From Lachnoclostridium phytofermentans (GTDB taxonomy: Bacteria; Bacillota; Clostridia; Lachnospirales; Lachnospiraceae): 9,422 bases of DNA. Below are positions 1 through 7,551 of the stretch, one piece after another. The notes beneath the pieces are model-generated. The model made no database searches. It was not told the DNA's origin and saw only the letters and a program-made list of their open reading frames with translations. The DNA lies in assembly GCA_003526525.1 (NCBI GenBank), contig DPVV01000340.1, positions 7,817 to 17,238 on the forward strand, written 5' to 3'. Within the stretch, counting starts at the first letter, position 1. Each line of letters begins with the position of its first letter. The position numbers and the translations under genes are program-made.

Positions 1-3000
1 AGTAAATTTGAAAATGAAGCATGGCTCACTGGAGGCGGAATTGGTAATGGAAGTGGTCCGGGGAGTGGTTATGAAGGTTATTATGAACCGATAAAGAAGG
101 ATATTACTCCAACCATACAGAATTATTTTACTAAGTCTACAATAGGTAGCATATCATCATTAAAAAAAGTTGACGGAGTAACTTATGATGGTCTGAATTA
201 TGAAACTATGACCATGTGCTGGAAACTTGAAATGAAACCAATGAAGGAAGGAATTACAGAGTTAATAATAGAAGATACCTTCCCTAATAAAGGACAATAC
301 TTTTTAAAAGACACGCTAAGGTTTGTAAAGCAAGATGGAACTTTATTCGTATTGGGAACTGATTATACTATTAGTGATCTTGATGGCACAGATGTGAATT
401 ATCAGAATGGTTTCAAATTAGTATTAAATGCAGGTGTTACTCTTAAGGATCAGGATTATAACATTTATTATAAAACAAGCTTTGATCAAGATGAATATCA
501 TGCTATCGAAAAAAATACTTCTTCGGTAAGTAATGGAAGTGCTGTTTACAACAATAAAGCCAGCATTACCTATATTCCAGAGGGTAAAACAGTTAGAATA
601 TCTCTACCTGATTCTACAGCATCCTATGATGTGAACTATATTACCCACAACCAAGGTGATAAGAAATGTACTGGATATAGTCTTCAGGATAGAGAAATTC
701 GTTGGGAGATACTTGCTAATCATCAAGGGAGAATAATAAGCGGAAGCGAGCTTGTAGTCACTGATAAATTCTCAGAAGGTCAGGAATTTGACGAAAATTC
801 CATACAAGTAATCCAATATAAGGTGAATGCTAACGGAACTCGTACAGATGTTAAAACCCTAGATAAGGGAACGGACTATACGGTTATGAAGGATTCCAAT
901 GAACTTGGGTTTACTGTAAAAATTGGAGCACCTAATAAGGATAATCCACATCGAATTGTATATAAAACTAAGATCGTTGAATTATCAAAACAAGTATACA
1001 CTAACACTGCAACTATTGAGGGAATTCCTTATAGTGATAAGGTAACCAACCCAAGACATGATAAGTTCCTAAGTAAAACCACAGTGGATGGTACGATTAC
1101 TCAAGCTTATCAAGACGACGAAATTCAGTGGAAAGTAGTACTTAATGAAAGTCTTTCTGAAGTTAAGAATGCGAAGTATGTTGATAAGATTAGCGGCGGA
1201 CATGAGTATGTTACTGGAAGTCTTAAGGTATATGAGATTAATCGAAGCAATAATGGCGAAGGTACGAAGATTACTCCAGCCATACAGGAAGGTGAGAATA
1301 CTTATTCCTTAGATGCCGCTAGAGATCCAATCACTGGAGAGTGGACATTAACCCTTACCTTTCATCAAGATATCCATAAGCAATATCAAATAGAATATTC
1401 AACAGTTGTAACCAAAGCTACAGGAAGTATTGTAAATGCTGCTACATTTGAGGGAAGCGAAGTTTCTTCTAATGATTCAGGAGCACATGAAACAAAGACT
1501 TTTAATATATCTCAGTCATCCTCTGCTACAGGTACTGGTAGCAGCCCTAGAGGAAGTATCAGGATAGAAAAGGTGGATTTAGCTACTGGAAGGCTAATTA
1601 CCGATACACCAGCAAAATTTGAATTATATTACCTCTTGAATGGAAATGAGATTATTGTTGGTGAGTTAGCGAAGGAAACTGAGAGTGGTATATTACTCTA
1701 TAACTCCGTACCTATTAATAAAGATTATTACCTAAGAGAAATAGAAGCTCCAACAGGATATCTTTCAGGTGACACTATCAAACCAATTAAAATCGAAAAA
1801 GGTAGTATAGAGAAAGGTCAGACTTTAGCTGTTCAAGTAAAGAATGAGAAGATAGAAAAAGAATTAAGAATTAACAAGGTAGATATGGATAAATCAGCCT
1901 TAAAACTTTTTGGAGCTGTATTTAGATTGTACAAAATATCATCCACAGACCCTCTGGTAAAAACACAGATACCAGGAGAATTCACTACAGATGATAGTGG
2001 TGTGGTAACCATAGTTGGTTTAGAAGATGGTGACTATGAGTTAGAGGAAATTACAGCACCAGCAAATTATCAGTTACCTGAGAATCGTATTACCAAAGTC
2101 AGAATCGATAAAGATAAGGATTATGAAGATTTGGTGAAGGATAACATAATAAACTATACCGTGGCTAACGAGAAACAGTTTGCACTGAATATCACAAAGG
2201 TAGATTATGAAGATAGCAGTAAAGGTTTAGCAGGTACAGAGTTTAAATTATATCGAATTGATGTTACTCCTGAGGTGCAAATCGGAGGAATCTATACGAC
2301 AGGAACCGATGGCAAATTATTGATTGAAGGGTTAGACAATGGAACGTACCGCTTAGTTGAAAGAAAAGCTTCACAGGGGTATCAGTTACCTGAGAATCCG
2401 AACACAATAATATCAGTTGATGCAGCACATGATCTTTCTACAGATGGAACGAAGGATTATACTATTACTGTTGAAAACATTATAAATAAGAAACTAAAAT
2501 CGGTTACAGTAAAAAAAGTAAGTGCAGAAGATCCTACCACTTTACTTGAAGGTGCAGAGTTTAAACTTTATGATGCTTCTAATAATCAAATTGGAGGTAC
2601 GTATAGAACGAATGAATTTGGTGAATTTAAGATACAGGATTTGGAAGTTGGAGTTTACAAACTTGTGGAAACAAAAGCTCCAGCAGGATATTTTCTCCCA
2701 GAACTTGCTCTAAGAGAAACCACCATTATCATTACTCATAATACGGACTATGACTATATTCTTCCGGGAATTACTAACCAAATGCTTCGAACTATTAAAA
2801 TAGTTAAGATTGATGAAGATAGTTTGAATCCTTTAGAAGGTGCAAAGTTTGATGTTTATAAGGATGGAATTAAAGTCGGAACTATGACTACTGACGAAAA
2901 CGGTGAGGCAGAAATAGATGGGCTGTTATTAGGTGATTATACAATAGTTGAAACAACTCCACCGACAGGCTATCAGCTACCAGAGAATCCAAATACTACA

Positions 3001-3897
3001 GTAAGTTTAAAGACAGGTGCAGCAGCTACAGTAGCAGAAACTATCACTAATAACAAGTATAAAACTCTTGAAATTACTAAGGTAGATGCCAATGACAATG
3101 GATTATTCTTAGAAAATGTCGGTTTTGAACTTTATGATTCCAAAGGTCAGCTTGTTCGAAAAGGTGAAACAGATAAATCTGGTAAGCTTACCTTTGAAAA
3201 TTTAGTATTTGGTACCTATACACTAAAAGAAGTAAAATCACGTGCCGGGTATCAGTTAATCAGTACACCGATTGAGATTGTATTGGATAGAACTACTCCG
3301 TTCCTTTACGGACTCACGGTTAAAAATAATAAGATAAAGATAACACCGGAACCACCGTTTCCTATTGATCCGGGTACGGGTACACCAACGCCAACACCGG
3401 AACCAACGAAACCAATAACACCAACGCCTGAACCAACGAAACCGGCAAAACCAACGCCAAAGACAAAGCCAGAAAAGCCTATAACACCAACACGGAAGCC
3501 TGAAACAGGAGAGAAAGTAACTACCCCTAAGGAAGAGCCAAAAGAAGGCAAGGTTCCTGTTCCAGATGGAGGAAAGCCTAAGGTTTCGGAGAAACCTAAG
3601 CATGGTAAGGTAACTGTGGATGATAGTGGAAAATGGATTTATATCCCTGATAAAGAATTTATCGGTGAGGATGAGTTTGAAATTAAGGTTATTGATGAAG
3701 ATGGAAAAGAAGAGGATTTTTACTTTAAAGTTGAAGTCGAAGAGGTTCCTTTAGGTAATATTGATGTAGATCATAAGGAAAAGGATAAGGGTGTTAAAGA
3801 TATTCCCAAAACAGGTGAAACTGGCATCCAGATTGAGTTTTTACTTGGTTCCTTAATGATAATACTTGGAGCTGTTATTAGAAAAAAAACTAAATGA
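1..3897 (+). CDS. Sortase-anchored multidomain surface adhesin (5' end missing)
   Basis: The frame is open from base 1, so this is the C-terminal 1298 residues of a larger wall protein; the first Met, at 208, is internal. The order is a Gly-rich linker (about 9-30), three Cna-A/collagen-binding-like beta domains (about 34-190, 195-353 and 354-502, each with a W-x-hydrophobic strand, a (V/I)xD strand and a final NxA strand), and a Ser/Gly linker. Six CnaB/SpaA domains follow (about 520-1111) with KVD-type first strands and (E)xxAPxGY motifs. A Pro/Thr/Lys spacer (about 1114-1200), a cadherin-like module (1201-1249), IPKTG (1268-1272), a hydrophobic segment and an RKKTK tail end the protein. 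IPKTG-TM-basic tail is a sortase signal variant of LPxTG, so covalent wall attachment is expected. No sortase lies in the window. Its ligand is unknown; it could be an adhesin or a pilin-like shaft. Architecture is clear, function is inferred. Confidence 0.93.
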   Translation, partial: SKFENEAWLTGGGIGNGSGPGSGYEGYYEPIKKDITPTIQNYFTKSTIGSISSLKKVDGVTYDGLNYETMTMCWKLEMKPMKEGITELIIEDTFPNKGQYFLKDTLRFVKQDGTLFVLGTDYTISDLDGTDVNYQNGFKLVLNAGVTLKDQDYNIYYKTSFDQDEYHAIEKNTSSVSNGSAVYNNKASITYIPEGKTVRISLPDSTASYDVNYITHNQGDKKCTGYSLQDREIRWEILANHQGRIISGSELVVTDKFSEGQEFDENSIQVIQYKVNANGTRTDVKTLDKGTDYTVMKDSNELGFTVKIGAPNKDNPHRIVYKTKIVELSKQVYTNTATIEGIPYSDKVTNPRHDKFLSKTTVDGTITQAYQDDEIQWKVVLNESLSEVKNAKYVDKISGGHEYVTGSLKVYEINRSNNGEGTKITPAIQEGENTYSLDAARDPITGEWTLTLTFHQDIHKQYQIEYSTVVTKATGSIVNAATFEGSEVSSNDSGAHETKTFNISQSSSATGTGSSPRGSIRIEKVDLATGRLITDTPAKFELYYLLNGNEIIVGELAKETESGILLYNSVPINKDYYLREIEAPTGYLSGDTIKPIKIEKGSIEKGQTLAVQVKNEKIEKELRINKVDMDKSALKLFGAVFRLYKISSTDPLVKTQIPGEFTTDDSGVVTIVGLEDGDYELEEITAPANYQLPENRITKVRIDKDKDYEDLVKDNIINYTVANEKQFALNITKVDYEDSSKGLAGTEFKLYRIDVTPEVQIGGIYTTGTDGKLLIEGLDNGTYRLVERKASQGYQLPENPNTIISVDAAHDLSTDGTKDYTITVENIINKKLKSVTVKKVSAEDPTTLLEGAEFKLYDASNNQIGGTYRTNEFGEFKIQDLEVGVYKLVETKAPAGYFLPELALRETTIIITHNTDYDYILPGITNQMLRTIKIVKIDEDSLNPLEGAKFDVYKDGIKVGTMTTDENGEAEIDGLLLGDYTIVETTPPTGYQLPENPNTTVSLKTGAAATVAETITNNKYKTLEITKVDANDNGLFLENVGFELYDSKGQLVRKGETDKSGKLTFENLVFGTYTLKEVKSRAGYQLISTPIEIVLDRTTPFLYGLTVKNNKIKITPEPPFPIDPGTGTPTPTPEPTKPITPTPEPTKPAKPTPKTKPEKPITPTRKPETGEKVTTPKEEPKEGKVPVPDGGKPKVSEKPKHGKVTVDDSGKWIYIPDKEFIGEDEFEIKVIDEDGKEEDFYFKVEVEEVPLGNIDVDHKEKDKGVKDIPKTGETGIQIEFLLGSLMIILGAVIRKKTK
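1558..3333 (+). repeat. Six tandem CnaB/SpaA-type domains
   Basis: Six repeat units of about 90-105 residues begin near 1558, 1864, 2185, 2500, 2791 and 3064. Each has the CnaB isopeptide set at the expected places: a first-strand Lys (codons at 1570, 1876, 2197, 2515, 2806, 3079), a Glu in the E-box (1738, 2047, 2359, 2668, 2950, 3229) and a last-strand Asn (1843, 2167, 2476 or 2485, 2776, 3049 or 3052, 3325 or 3328). In known CnaB proteins this triad forms an autocatalytic Lys-Asn bond that stiffens the fibre. Units 2 and 3 share an identical 19-base stretch (2068-2086 and 2380-2398, encoding YQLPEN), which suggests duplication. Confidence 0.88.
3340..3600 (+). repeat. Pro/Thr/Lys-rich wall-spanning spacer with 30-bp repeats
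   Basis: This in-frame, low-complexity segment is rich in Pro, Thr, Lys and Glu. Two near-identical 30-base units start at 3391 and 3421 and encode PTPEPTKPIT and PTPEPTKPAK, with degenerate copies after them. Such segments usually thread through peptidoglycan and vary in length between strains. Long open frames on the opposite strand here are by-products of the repeat composition. Confidence 0.85.
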
Positions 3898-4156
3898 TGA
3901 TGAAAATCGAAACGTTTTATAGGAAGTCTACTTTTTATCTCATGATGAATCCTGCAAAATGATCGATGGTAAAAGGAATAATGGAATGGAGCAATGCTTC
4001 TATTCCATTATTCCTTACCAGAAAAAGACGTAAAGCAAGTTTTTTCTTTTTTGAATTCTAGGAAATTACCTGAATATGGAACATTAGACCTATTTCGCAA
4101 ATTCTATAAACGGTATAAAATAGAATTAAGAAAACTATATATAGACAAAGTTGGAG
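3898..4156 (+). other. Intergenic region and 5' leader upstream of the riboswitch
   Basis: Apart from the hairpin at 3967-4020, this stretch shows AT-rich sequence with -10-like boxes (TATAAA at 4114, TAGAAT at 4121, TATATA at 4137). None has a convincing -35 partner. A 7-bp inverted repeat, ATTCTAT (4101-4107) with ATAGAAT (4120-4126), flanks the first box and could be an operator. The promoter for the riboswitch transcript must lie here or upstream, but I cannot place it firmly. Confidence 0.35.
3967..4020 (+). terminator. Long imperfect hairpin after the adhesin gene, possible terminator
   Basis: A perfect 13-bp inverted repeat (3975-3987 with 4002-4014, GGAATAATGGAAT) is extended outward by TGGTAA/TTACCA (3967-3972 with 4015-4020, across a 2-base bulge). 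A short inner stem (3988-3992 with 3996-4000) extends it inward, giving about 24 pairs. It starts 70 bases after the adhesin stop. The stem is AT-rich and no T-run follows directly; the nearest T-rich stretch is 4039-4052. It may be an atypical terminator, an mRNA 3'-end stabiliser or an old mobile-repeat remnant. The structure is seen; the role is uncertain. Confidence 0.45.
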
Positions 4157-4251
4157 CTTTCCAGCGATAATAGCAAACCTAGTGAAAACTAGCGACGCAA
4201 AGCTATAGGGTCATCCTTAGATATTCTAAGATGATAGCCAGTTACCGAAAG
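4157..4251 (+). ncRNA. Cyclic-di-GMP-I (GEMM-I) riboswitch aptamer
   Basis: The conserved GEMM-I core is present: GCAAACC at 4173-4179, a P2 stem CTAGT/ACTAG (4179-4183 with 4188-4192) capped by a GAAA tetraloop (4184-4187), GACGCAAAGC at 4194-4203, and GTTACCG at 4241-4247. P3 is GCTAT/ATAGC (4202-4206 with about 4234-4238), continued by TCAT/ATGA and CTTAG/CTAAG around an ATATT loop. A P1 helix can form from CTTTC (4157-4161) and GAAAG (4247-4251). The family senses the second messenger c-di-GMP. The 3' strand of P1 is the upstream half of the Shine-Dalgarno of the next gene, so binding may act on translation, probably as an off-switch (inference). No terminator hairpin is seen between aptamer and gene. 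Confidence 0.93.
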
Positions 4252-4254
4252 GAG
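4247..4254 (+). promoter_or_regulatory. Ribosome binding site that fixes the transglutaminase start
   Basis: GAAAGGAG lies 9 bases before the ATG at 4264 and overlaps the 3' strand of riboswitch P1 (4247-4251). It favours the ATG at 4264 over the in-frame ATG at 4231, which sits inside riboswitch P3 and has no Shine-Dalgarno. Confidence 0.85.
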
Positions 4255-4263
4255 AGTTTTTTT

Positions 4264-5082
4264 ATGAACTCAAAAAAAATTTTAAAGAAATTAGTTCTAC
4301 TCCTGTTTCCTTTCATAGTGTTATTAAATTCTGTAAAAATACAGGCAAAAGCCAACGTCGAATTAGATGAAAGTCATTTGGCCGAAGGCTACGTATCCAC
4401 AAGTTTAAAGGAAACAAAGAAATCAGTAGCATATGTAATTGTTATTAGCAAAGACAAAGAATCTTATAATTATCCTGTTGTAGACGGAGGAAAATATCCT
4501 TTCACTTTAGGCAATGGAACGTATCAAATTATGATAGGTGAAAAAGTAGAAGGAAATAAATATTCAGCTATTCTACAAAAAGAAATTAAAGTTAAAATAA
4601 AGGATGAAACTACCGTATATCTTCAATCGAATGAAGCAATCAATTGGGAAAATGAAGACAGCAGCATACTTAAGAAAGCGAAAGAATTAACTAAAAATTC
4701 GAAAACTAACATAGATAAAGCTAAGGCAATACATAACTATATCATAAAAAACTATTCTTATGATAATAAAAAAGCGGATAAAGTAACAAAGGATTATATA
4801 CCTAATTTAAAATCTTTTTATAAGACACAAAAGGGGATTTGTTATGACTATGTAACTTTAACAGCAGTAATGCTTCGTAGTGTAGGTGTTCCTACAAAAA
4901 TAGTAAAAGGATTCGAATCGAGCAATCCTGAAACTTTTCATGCGTGGAATCAAGTATATAATGAAGCTACAAAACAATGGGTTACTATAGACACTACTTA
5001 TGATGCTACTTTACAGGCAGCAGGTAAAAAAATTAAATTTGAGAAAAGTGCTAAAAATTATACATTAGAAAAAGCGTATTAA
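4264..5082 (+). CDS. Secreted transglutaminase-like (papain-fold) protein
   Basis: The 272-residue product has a clear signal peptide: basic N-region, hydrophobic core at about 9-23, and likely cleavage after IQAKA near residue 30. Residues 31-125 look like an all-beta module. A transglutaminase-like core follows with the full Cys-His-Asp triad: Cys193 in KGICYDY, His226 in FHAWNQVY and Asp243 in TIDTTYD. This fold covers protein cross-linkers, deamidases and cysteine peptidases, so the reaction is not settled. No anchor, sorting motif or wall-binding repeat is seen, so it is probably released or loosely wall-associated. A riboswitch directly upstream implies c-di-GMP control and a terminator lies 81 bases downstream, so it appears to be a single-gene unit. 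The adjacent wall adhesin is a possible, unproven substrate. Confidence 0.92.
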   Translation: MNSKKILKKLVLLLFPFIVLLNSVKIQAKANVELDESHLAEGYVSTSLKETKKSVAYVIVISKDKESYNYPVVDGGKYPFTLGNGTYQIMIGEKVEGNKYSAILQKEIKVKIKDETTVYLQSNEAINWENEDSSILKKAKELTKNSKTNIDKAKAIHNYIIKNYSYDNKKADKVTKDYIPNLKSFYKTQKGICYDYVTLTAVMLRSVGVPTKIVKGFESSNPETFHAWNQVYNEATKQWVTIDTTYDATLQAAGKKIKFEKSAKNYTLEKAY

Positions 5083-5162
5083 TATAATGGAAGTAAATAT
5101 TTCTATTTTTTTGATTCGAAGATCAAATAATTTATGTGAACAATAATGGTATCTTTAAAAAG

Positions 5163-5193
5163 AAAAACAGCGGTTATGAATCGCTGTTTTTTT
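5163..5193 (+). terminator. Rho-independent terminator of the transglutaminase unit
   Basis: AAAAACAGCG (5163-5172) pairs with CGCTGTTTTT (5182-5191), with GTT/AAT pairing further inside and a 3-base loop. The stem runs into T5187-T5193. The A-run on the left and T-run on the right suggest it could work in both directions. Confidence 0.85.
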
Positions 5194-5415
5194 CGTGCAC
5201 ATCTCGAAAAACTTCTCGATCCATCTGAAATTTAACTCCAAAGTCTATATATACATATAAAAATCCAATAATTTACGAGATTGTAATATGTAAATTTTTG
5301 TGGTAAATTAAAAGAAAAATAAATGCTAACTTATAAATACTATAAAAATATATGAACAAGAAATAAAAAAGGTGGTTAGTTACATTTATAGAAATTTGTT
5401 TTAAAGGAGGATCCA
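5194..5415 (+). other. AT-rich leader of the exopolysaccharide-type genes, weak promoter candidate
   Basis: I see no gene here. A weak sigma-A-like pair is TTGTAA (5281-5286) and TAAATT (5304-5309) with 17-base spacing; each box matches consensus at 4 of 6 bases. A second -10-like sequence is ACTATAAAA near 5339. Unlike the preceding gene's leader, it has no GEMM-I core. Because a terminator precedes it, a promoter for the next gene should lie here. Confidence 0.3.
5403..5410 (+). promoter_or_regulatory. Strong ribosome binding site supporting a TTG start
   Basis: AAAGGAGG ends 5 bases before TTG at 5416. The near-perfect match to anti-16S sequence and the MKKFIII-type N-terminus that follows fix the TTG as the start, with no competing ATG nearby. 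Confidence 0.85.
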
Positions 5416-7551
5416 TTGAAAAAGTTTATAATAATCTCTGCAGCTATTATAATATCAGCGTTTATAAGCTATAAATTTTTTTTCCTATTTAGAAATTTTG
5501 CATCCACCTTTTCAGAGAATGGGATATCCTATGTTTCCAAGGTGGACAACCAGTCATTCTATACATATGAGTATGGAAAGTGGAATAAATCGTTTATTAA
5601 AGGGATAAATATGGGGGCTGCGATGCCAGGAACTTTCCCAGGAGAGTTAGCTATATCAAAAGAGGATTACCTAAGATGGCTAAAACAAATTGCAGCCATG
5701 AATGCAGATGTAATAAGAGTATATACCATATTAAAACCTGAATTCTATGAAGCACTATATGATTACAATAAAAGTGCACTGAAGCCTTTGTATATCTTTC
5801 AAGGAGTCTGGTTAGATGAAGTTGATATGGAGGAATTTCAGGATGCGCATAATCCAAAAATAAAGGAAAACTTTAAAAAGGATATAAAAACACTAATCGA
5901 TATTATACATGGTAATGCAAAGCTCGAGCCAAAGAAAGGGCATGCCAGCGGGGTTTATACAAAGAATATATCTCCTTATGTTATGGGATGGATTTTAGGG
6001 ATTGAGTGGGCTCCGGAATTTGTATTAAGTACCAATGAAGCTAACCCAAGTATTGGTAGTTTCGACGGAGACTATATATATACAGAAAATGCTTCACCCT
6101 TTGAAGTTTTTTTAGCTGAAGTAGGAGATTATGCCATAGAGTATGAAACGATGAATTATAAAATGCAGAGGCCTTTGAGTTTTACAAATTGGGTGACAAC
6201 AGATACATTAAGACATCCAAATGAACCTCTGGAGAACGAAGATATGGTTGAAGTAAACACAGAACATATCAAGAAGAAAGATTCTTTTAAGCCAGGGCTT
6301 TTTGCATCCTATCATATATATCCTTACTATCCGGACTTTATGAACTACCAGCATGATTATGCCGCATATAAGGATAAATCAGGGAAAATAAATACTTATA
6401 AAGCATATTTAAAGGACTTAAAAAAAGAGCATACCGTACCGGTATTAGTTGCGGAATTTGGGATACCGGCAGCAAGAGGAATGGCGCACATAAATATTCA
6501 TATGGGATATAACCAAGGGAATGTGGATGAGAAAAGCCAAGGAGAAATGAATGCTGCTATGCTACGGGATATTTATGAGGAAGGCTATGCTGGAGGGATC
6601 GTATTTACATGGCAGGACGAATGGTTTAAAAGAACTTGGAATACTATGGATTTAGATATTCCGGATAGTAGACCCTTCTGGTCGAATCCACAGACCAATG
6701 AGCAGGAGTTTGGAGTATTAGCCTTTGATCCTGGAAAGGGTAGCAGTATATGCTATGTCGATGGTGAAATATCTGATTGGAAAGAAGACACTCCATTCAT
6801 TGATACCAATAACATGAAATTATATGTGAAAAGTGATGAAAAGTATCTATATATTATGGGTGATATTAAGAACTTAGACTTTGAAAAAGACAAGCTTCTA
6901 CTTCCAATCGACATTACACCAAACTCCGGGAACCTAAAATACAATGCTTATAATATAGATCTAAAAAGGCCAGCGGACATGGTCATTGCAATCGATAAGA
7001 AGTCCGGTTCAAGAGTTGTAGTAGATTCGTATTATGATGTTTTTTACTATACCTATGCAAAGCAATTGGAAATGATGGAACAAAACGCCTCTTATGAAAA
7101 AATAGGAAGTGGAAATTTCAATCCAATCTACTTATGTCTTAACAGGCCATTATATTTACCGGAAGACAAGAAAACACTTCCTATAGAAAAATACGAAACA
7201 GGTATGCTGTTAGAAGGAAATGCTAATCCAAATCATAAGGAGTATAATTCACTTACAGACTATGCTGTAAAGGGTGATAAGATTGAAATCAGAATCCCAT
7301 GGCAGCTTTTGAATGTAATGGATCCATCTACAAAAATGATTATGGATGATCTGTATGAGAAGAAAGGAGTTTCTCCTATAAAAATTCAAGGTCTTTATAT
7401 AGGAGGTATTTTGATTAGGGATAATGCTGTTACAGTAAACAGTAGCATGGATTATTATACCTGGAAGGAATGGGATACGCCAACTTATCATGAAAGATTG
7501 AAGCCTTCCTACTATATTTTGAAAAAAGCTTTTAAGTCAATCGGAAATTAA
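5416..7551 (+). CDS. Membrane-anchored glycoside-hydrolase-like protein with C-terminal CBM9/DOMON-like domain
   Basis: The 711-residue protein starts at TTG. Residues about 4-26 form a signal anchor without a clear cleavage site, so the rest should face outside. Residues about 60-430 look like a clan GH-A (beta/alpha)8 barrel: Arg101 in VIRVYT (strand 2), Glu197 in LGIEW (strand 4 acid/base position), His300 in SYHIYPYYP (strand 6), Glu347 in VAEFG (strand 7 nucleophile position) and Trp399 in FTWQDEW (strand 8). The residue before Glu197 is Ile, not the usual Asn of the NE motif, so the family is divergent. From Tyr447 (YVDGEISDW) to about 690 is a beta-sandwich resembling CBM9/DOMON-like modules. 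Two genes downstream lies a polysaccharide synthase, so trimming or modifying the exported polymer is a reasonable role. The substrate is unknown and loss of activity cannot be excluded. Confidence 0.85.
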   Translation: MKKFIIISAAIIISAFISYKFFFLFRNFASTFSENGISYVSKVDNQSFYTYEYGKWNKSFIKGINMGAAMPGTFPGELAISKEDYLRWLKQIAAMNADVIRVYTILKPEFYEALYDYNKSALKPLYIFQGVWLDEVDMEEFQDAHNPKIKENFKKDIKTLIDIIHGNAKLEPKKGHASGVYTKNISPYVMGWILGIEWAPEFVLSTNEANPSIGSFDGDYIYTENASPFEVFLAEVGDYAIEYETMNYKMQRPLSFTNWVTTDTLRHPNEPLENEDMVEVNTEHIKKKDSFKPGLFASYHIYPYYPDFMNYQHDYAAYKDKSGKINTYKAYLKDLKKEHTVPVLVAEFGIPAARGMAHINIHMGYNQGNVDEKSQGEMNAAMLRDIYEEGYAGGIVFTWQDEWFKRTWNTMDLDIPDSRPFWSNPQTNEQEFGVLAFDPGKGSSICYVDGEISDWKEDTPFIDTNNMKLYVKSDEKYLYIMGDIKNLDFEKDKLLLPIDITPNSGNLKYNAYNIDLKRPADMVIAIDKKSGSRVVVDSYYDVFYYTYAKQLEMMEQNASYEKIGSGNFNPIYLCLNRPLYLPEDKKTLPIEKYETGMLLEGNANPNHKEYNSLTDYAVKGDKIEIRIPWQLLNVMDPSTKMIMDDLYEKKGVSPIKIQGLYIGGILIRDNAVTVNSSMDYYTWKEWDTPTYHERLKPSYYILKKAFKSIGN

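Noticed and set aside
2522..2713. Plus-strand frame inside the adhesin, and minus-strand frames inside the hydrolase-like, HEAT and glycosyltransferase genes
   Set aside because: Shadows of well-supported genes without ribosome sites or recognisable domains.
3256..3603. Two overlapping minus-strand frames rich in Trp, Arg, Phe and Gly
   Set aside because: They lie opposite the Pro/Thr repeat of the adhesin; their odd composition is the complement of Pro codons, and neither shows a domain.
3994..4170. A 58-codon plus-strand frame with a basic product (LPEKDVKQVF...RKFYKRYKIELRK)
   Set aside because: Its only purine-rich site is 2 bases from the ATG, it begins inside a hairpin and ends inside the riboswitch aptamer. 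A decayed gene remnant is possible but not supported.
4231..4263. Upstream in-frame ATG for the transglutaminase-like gene
   Set aside because: It lies in riboswitch P3, has no ribosome site and would bury the signal peptide behind 11 extra residues; the ATG at 4264 is well supported.
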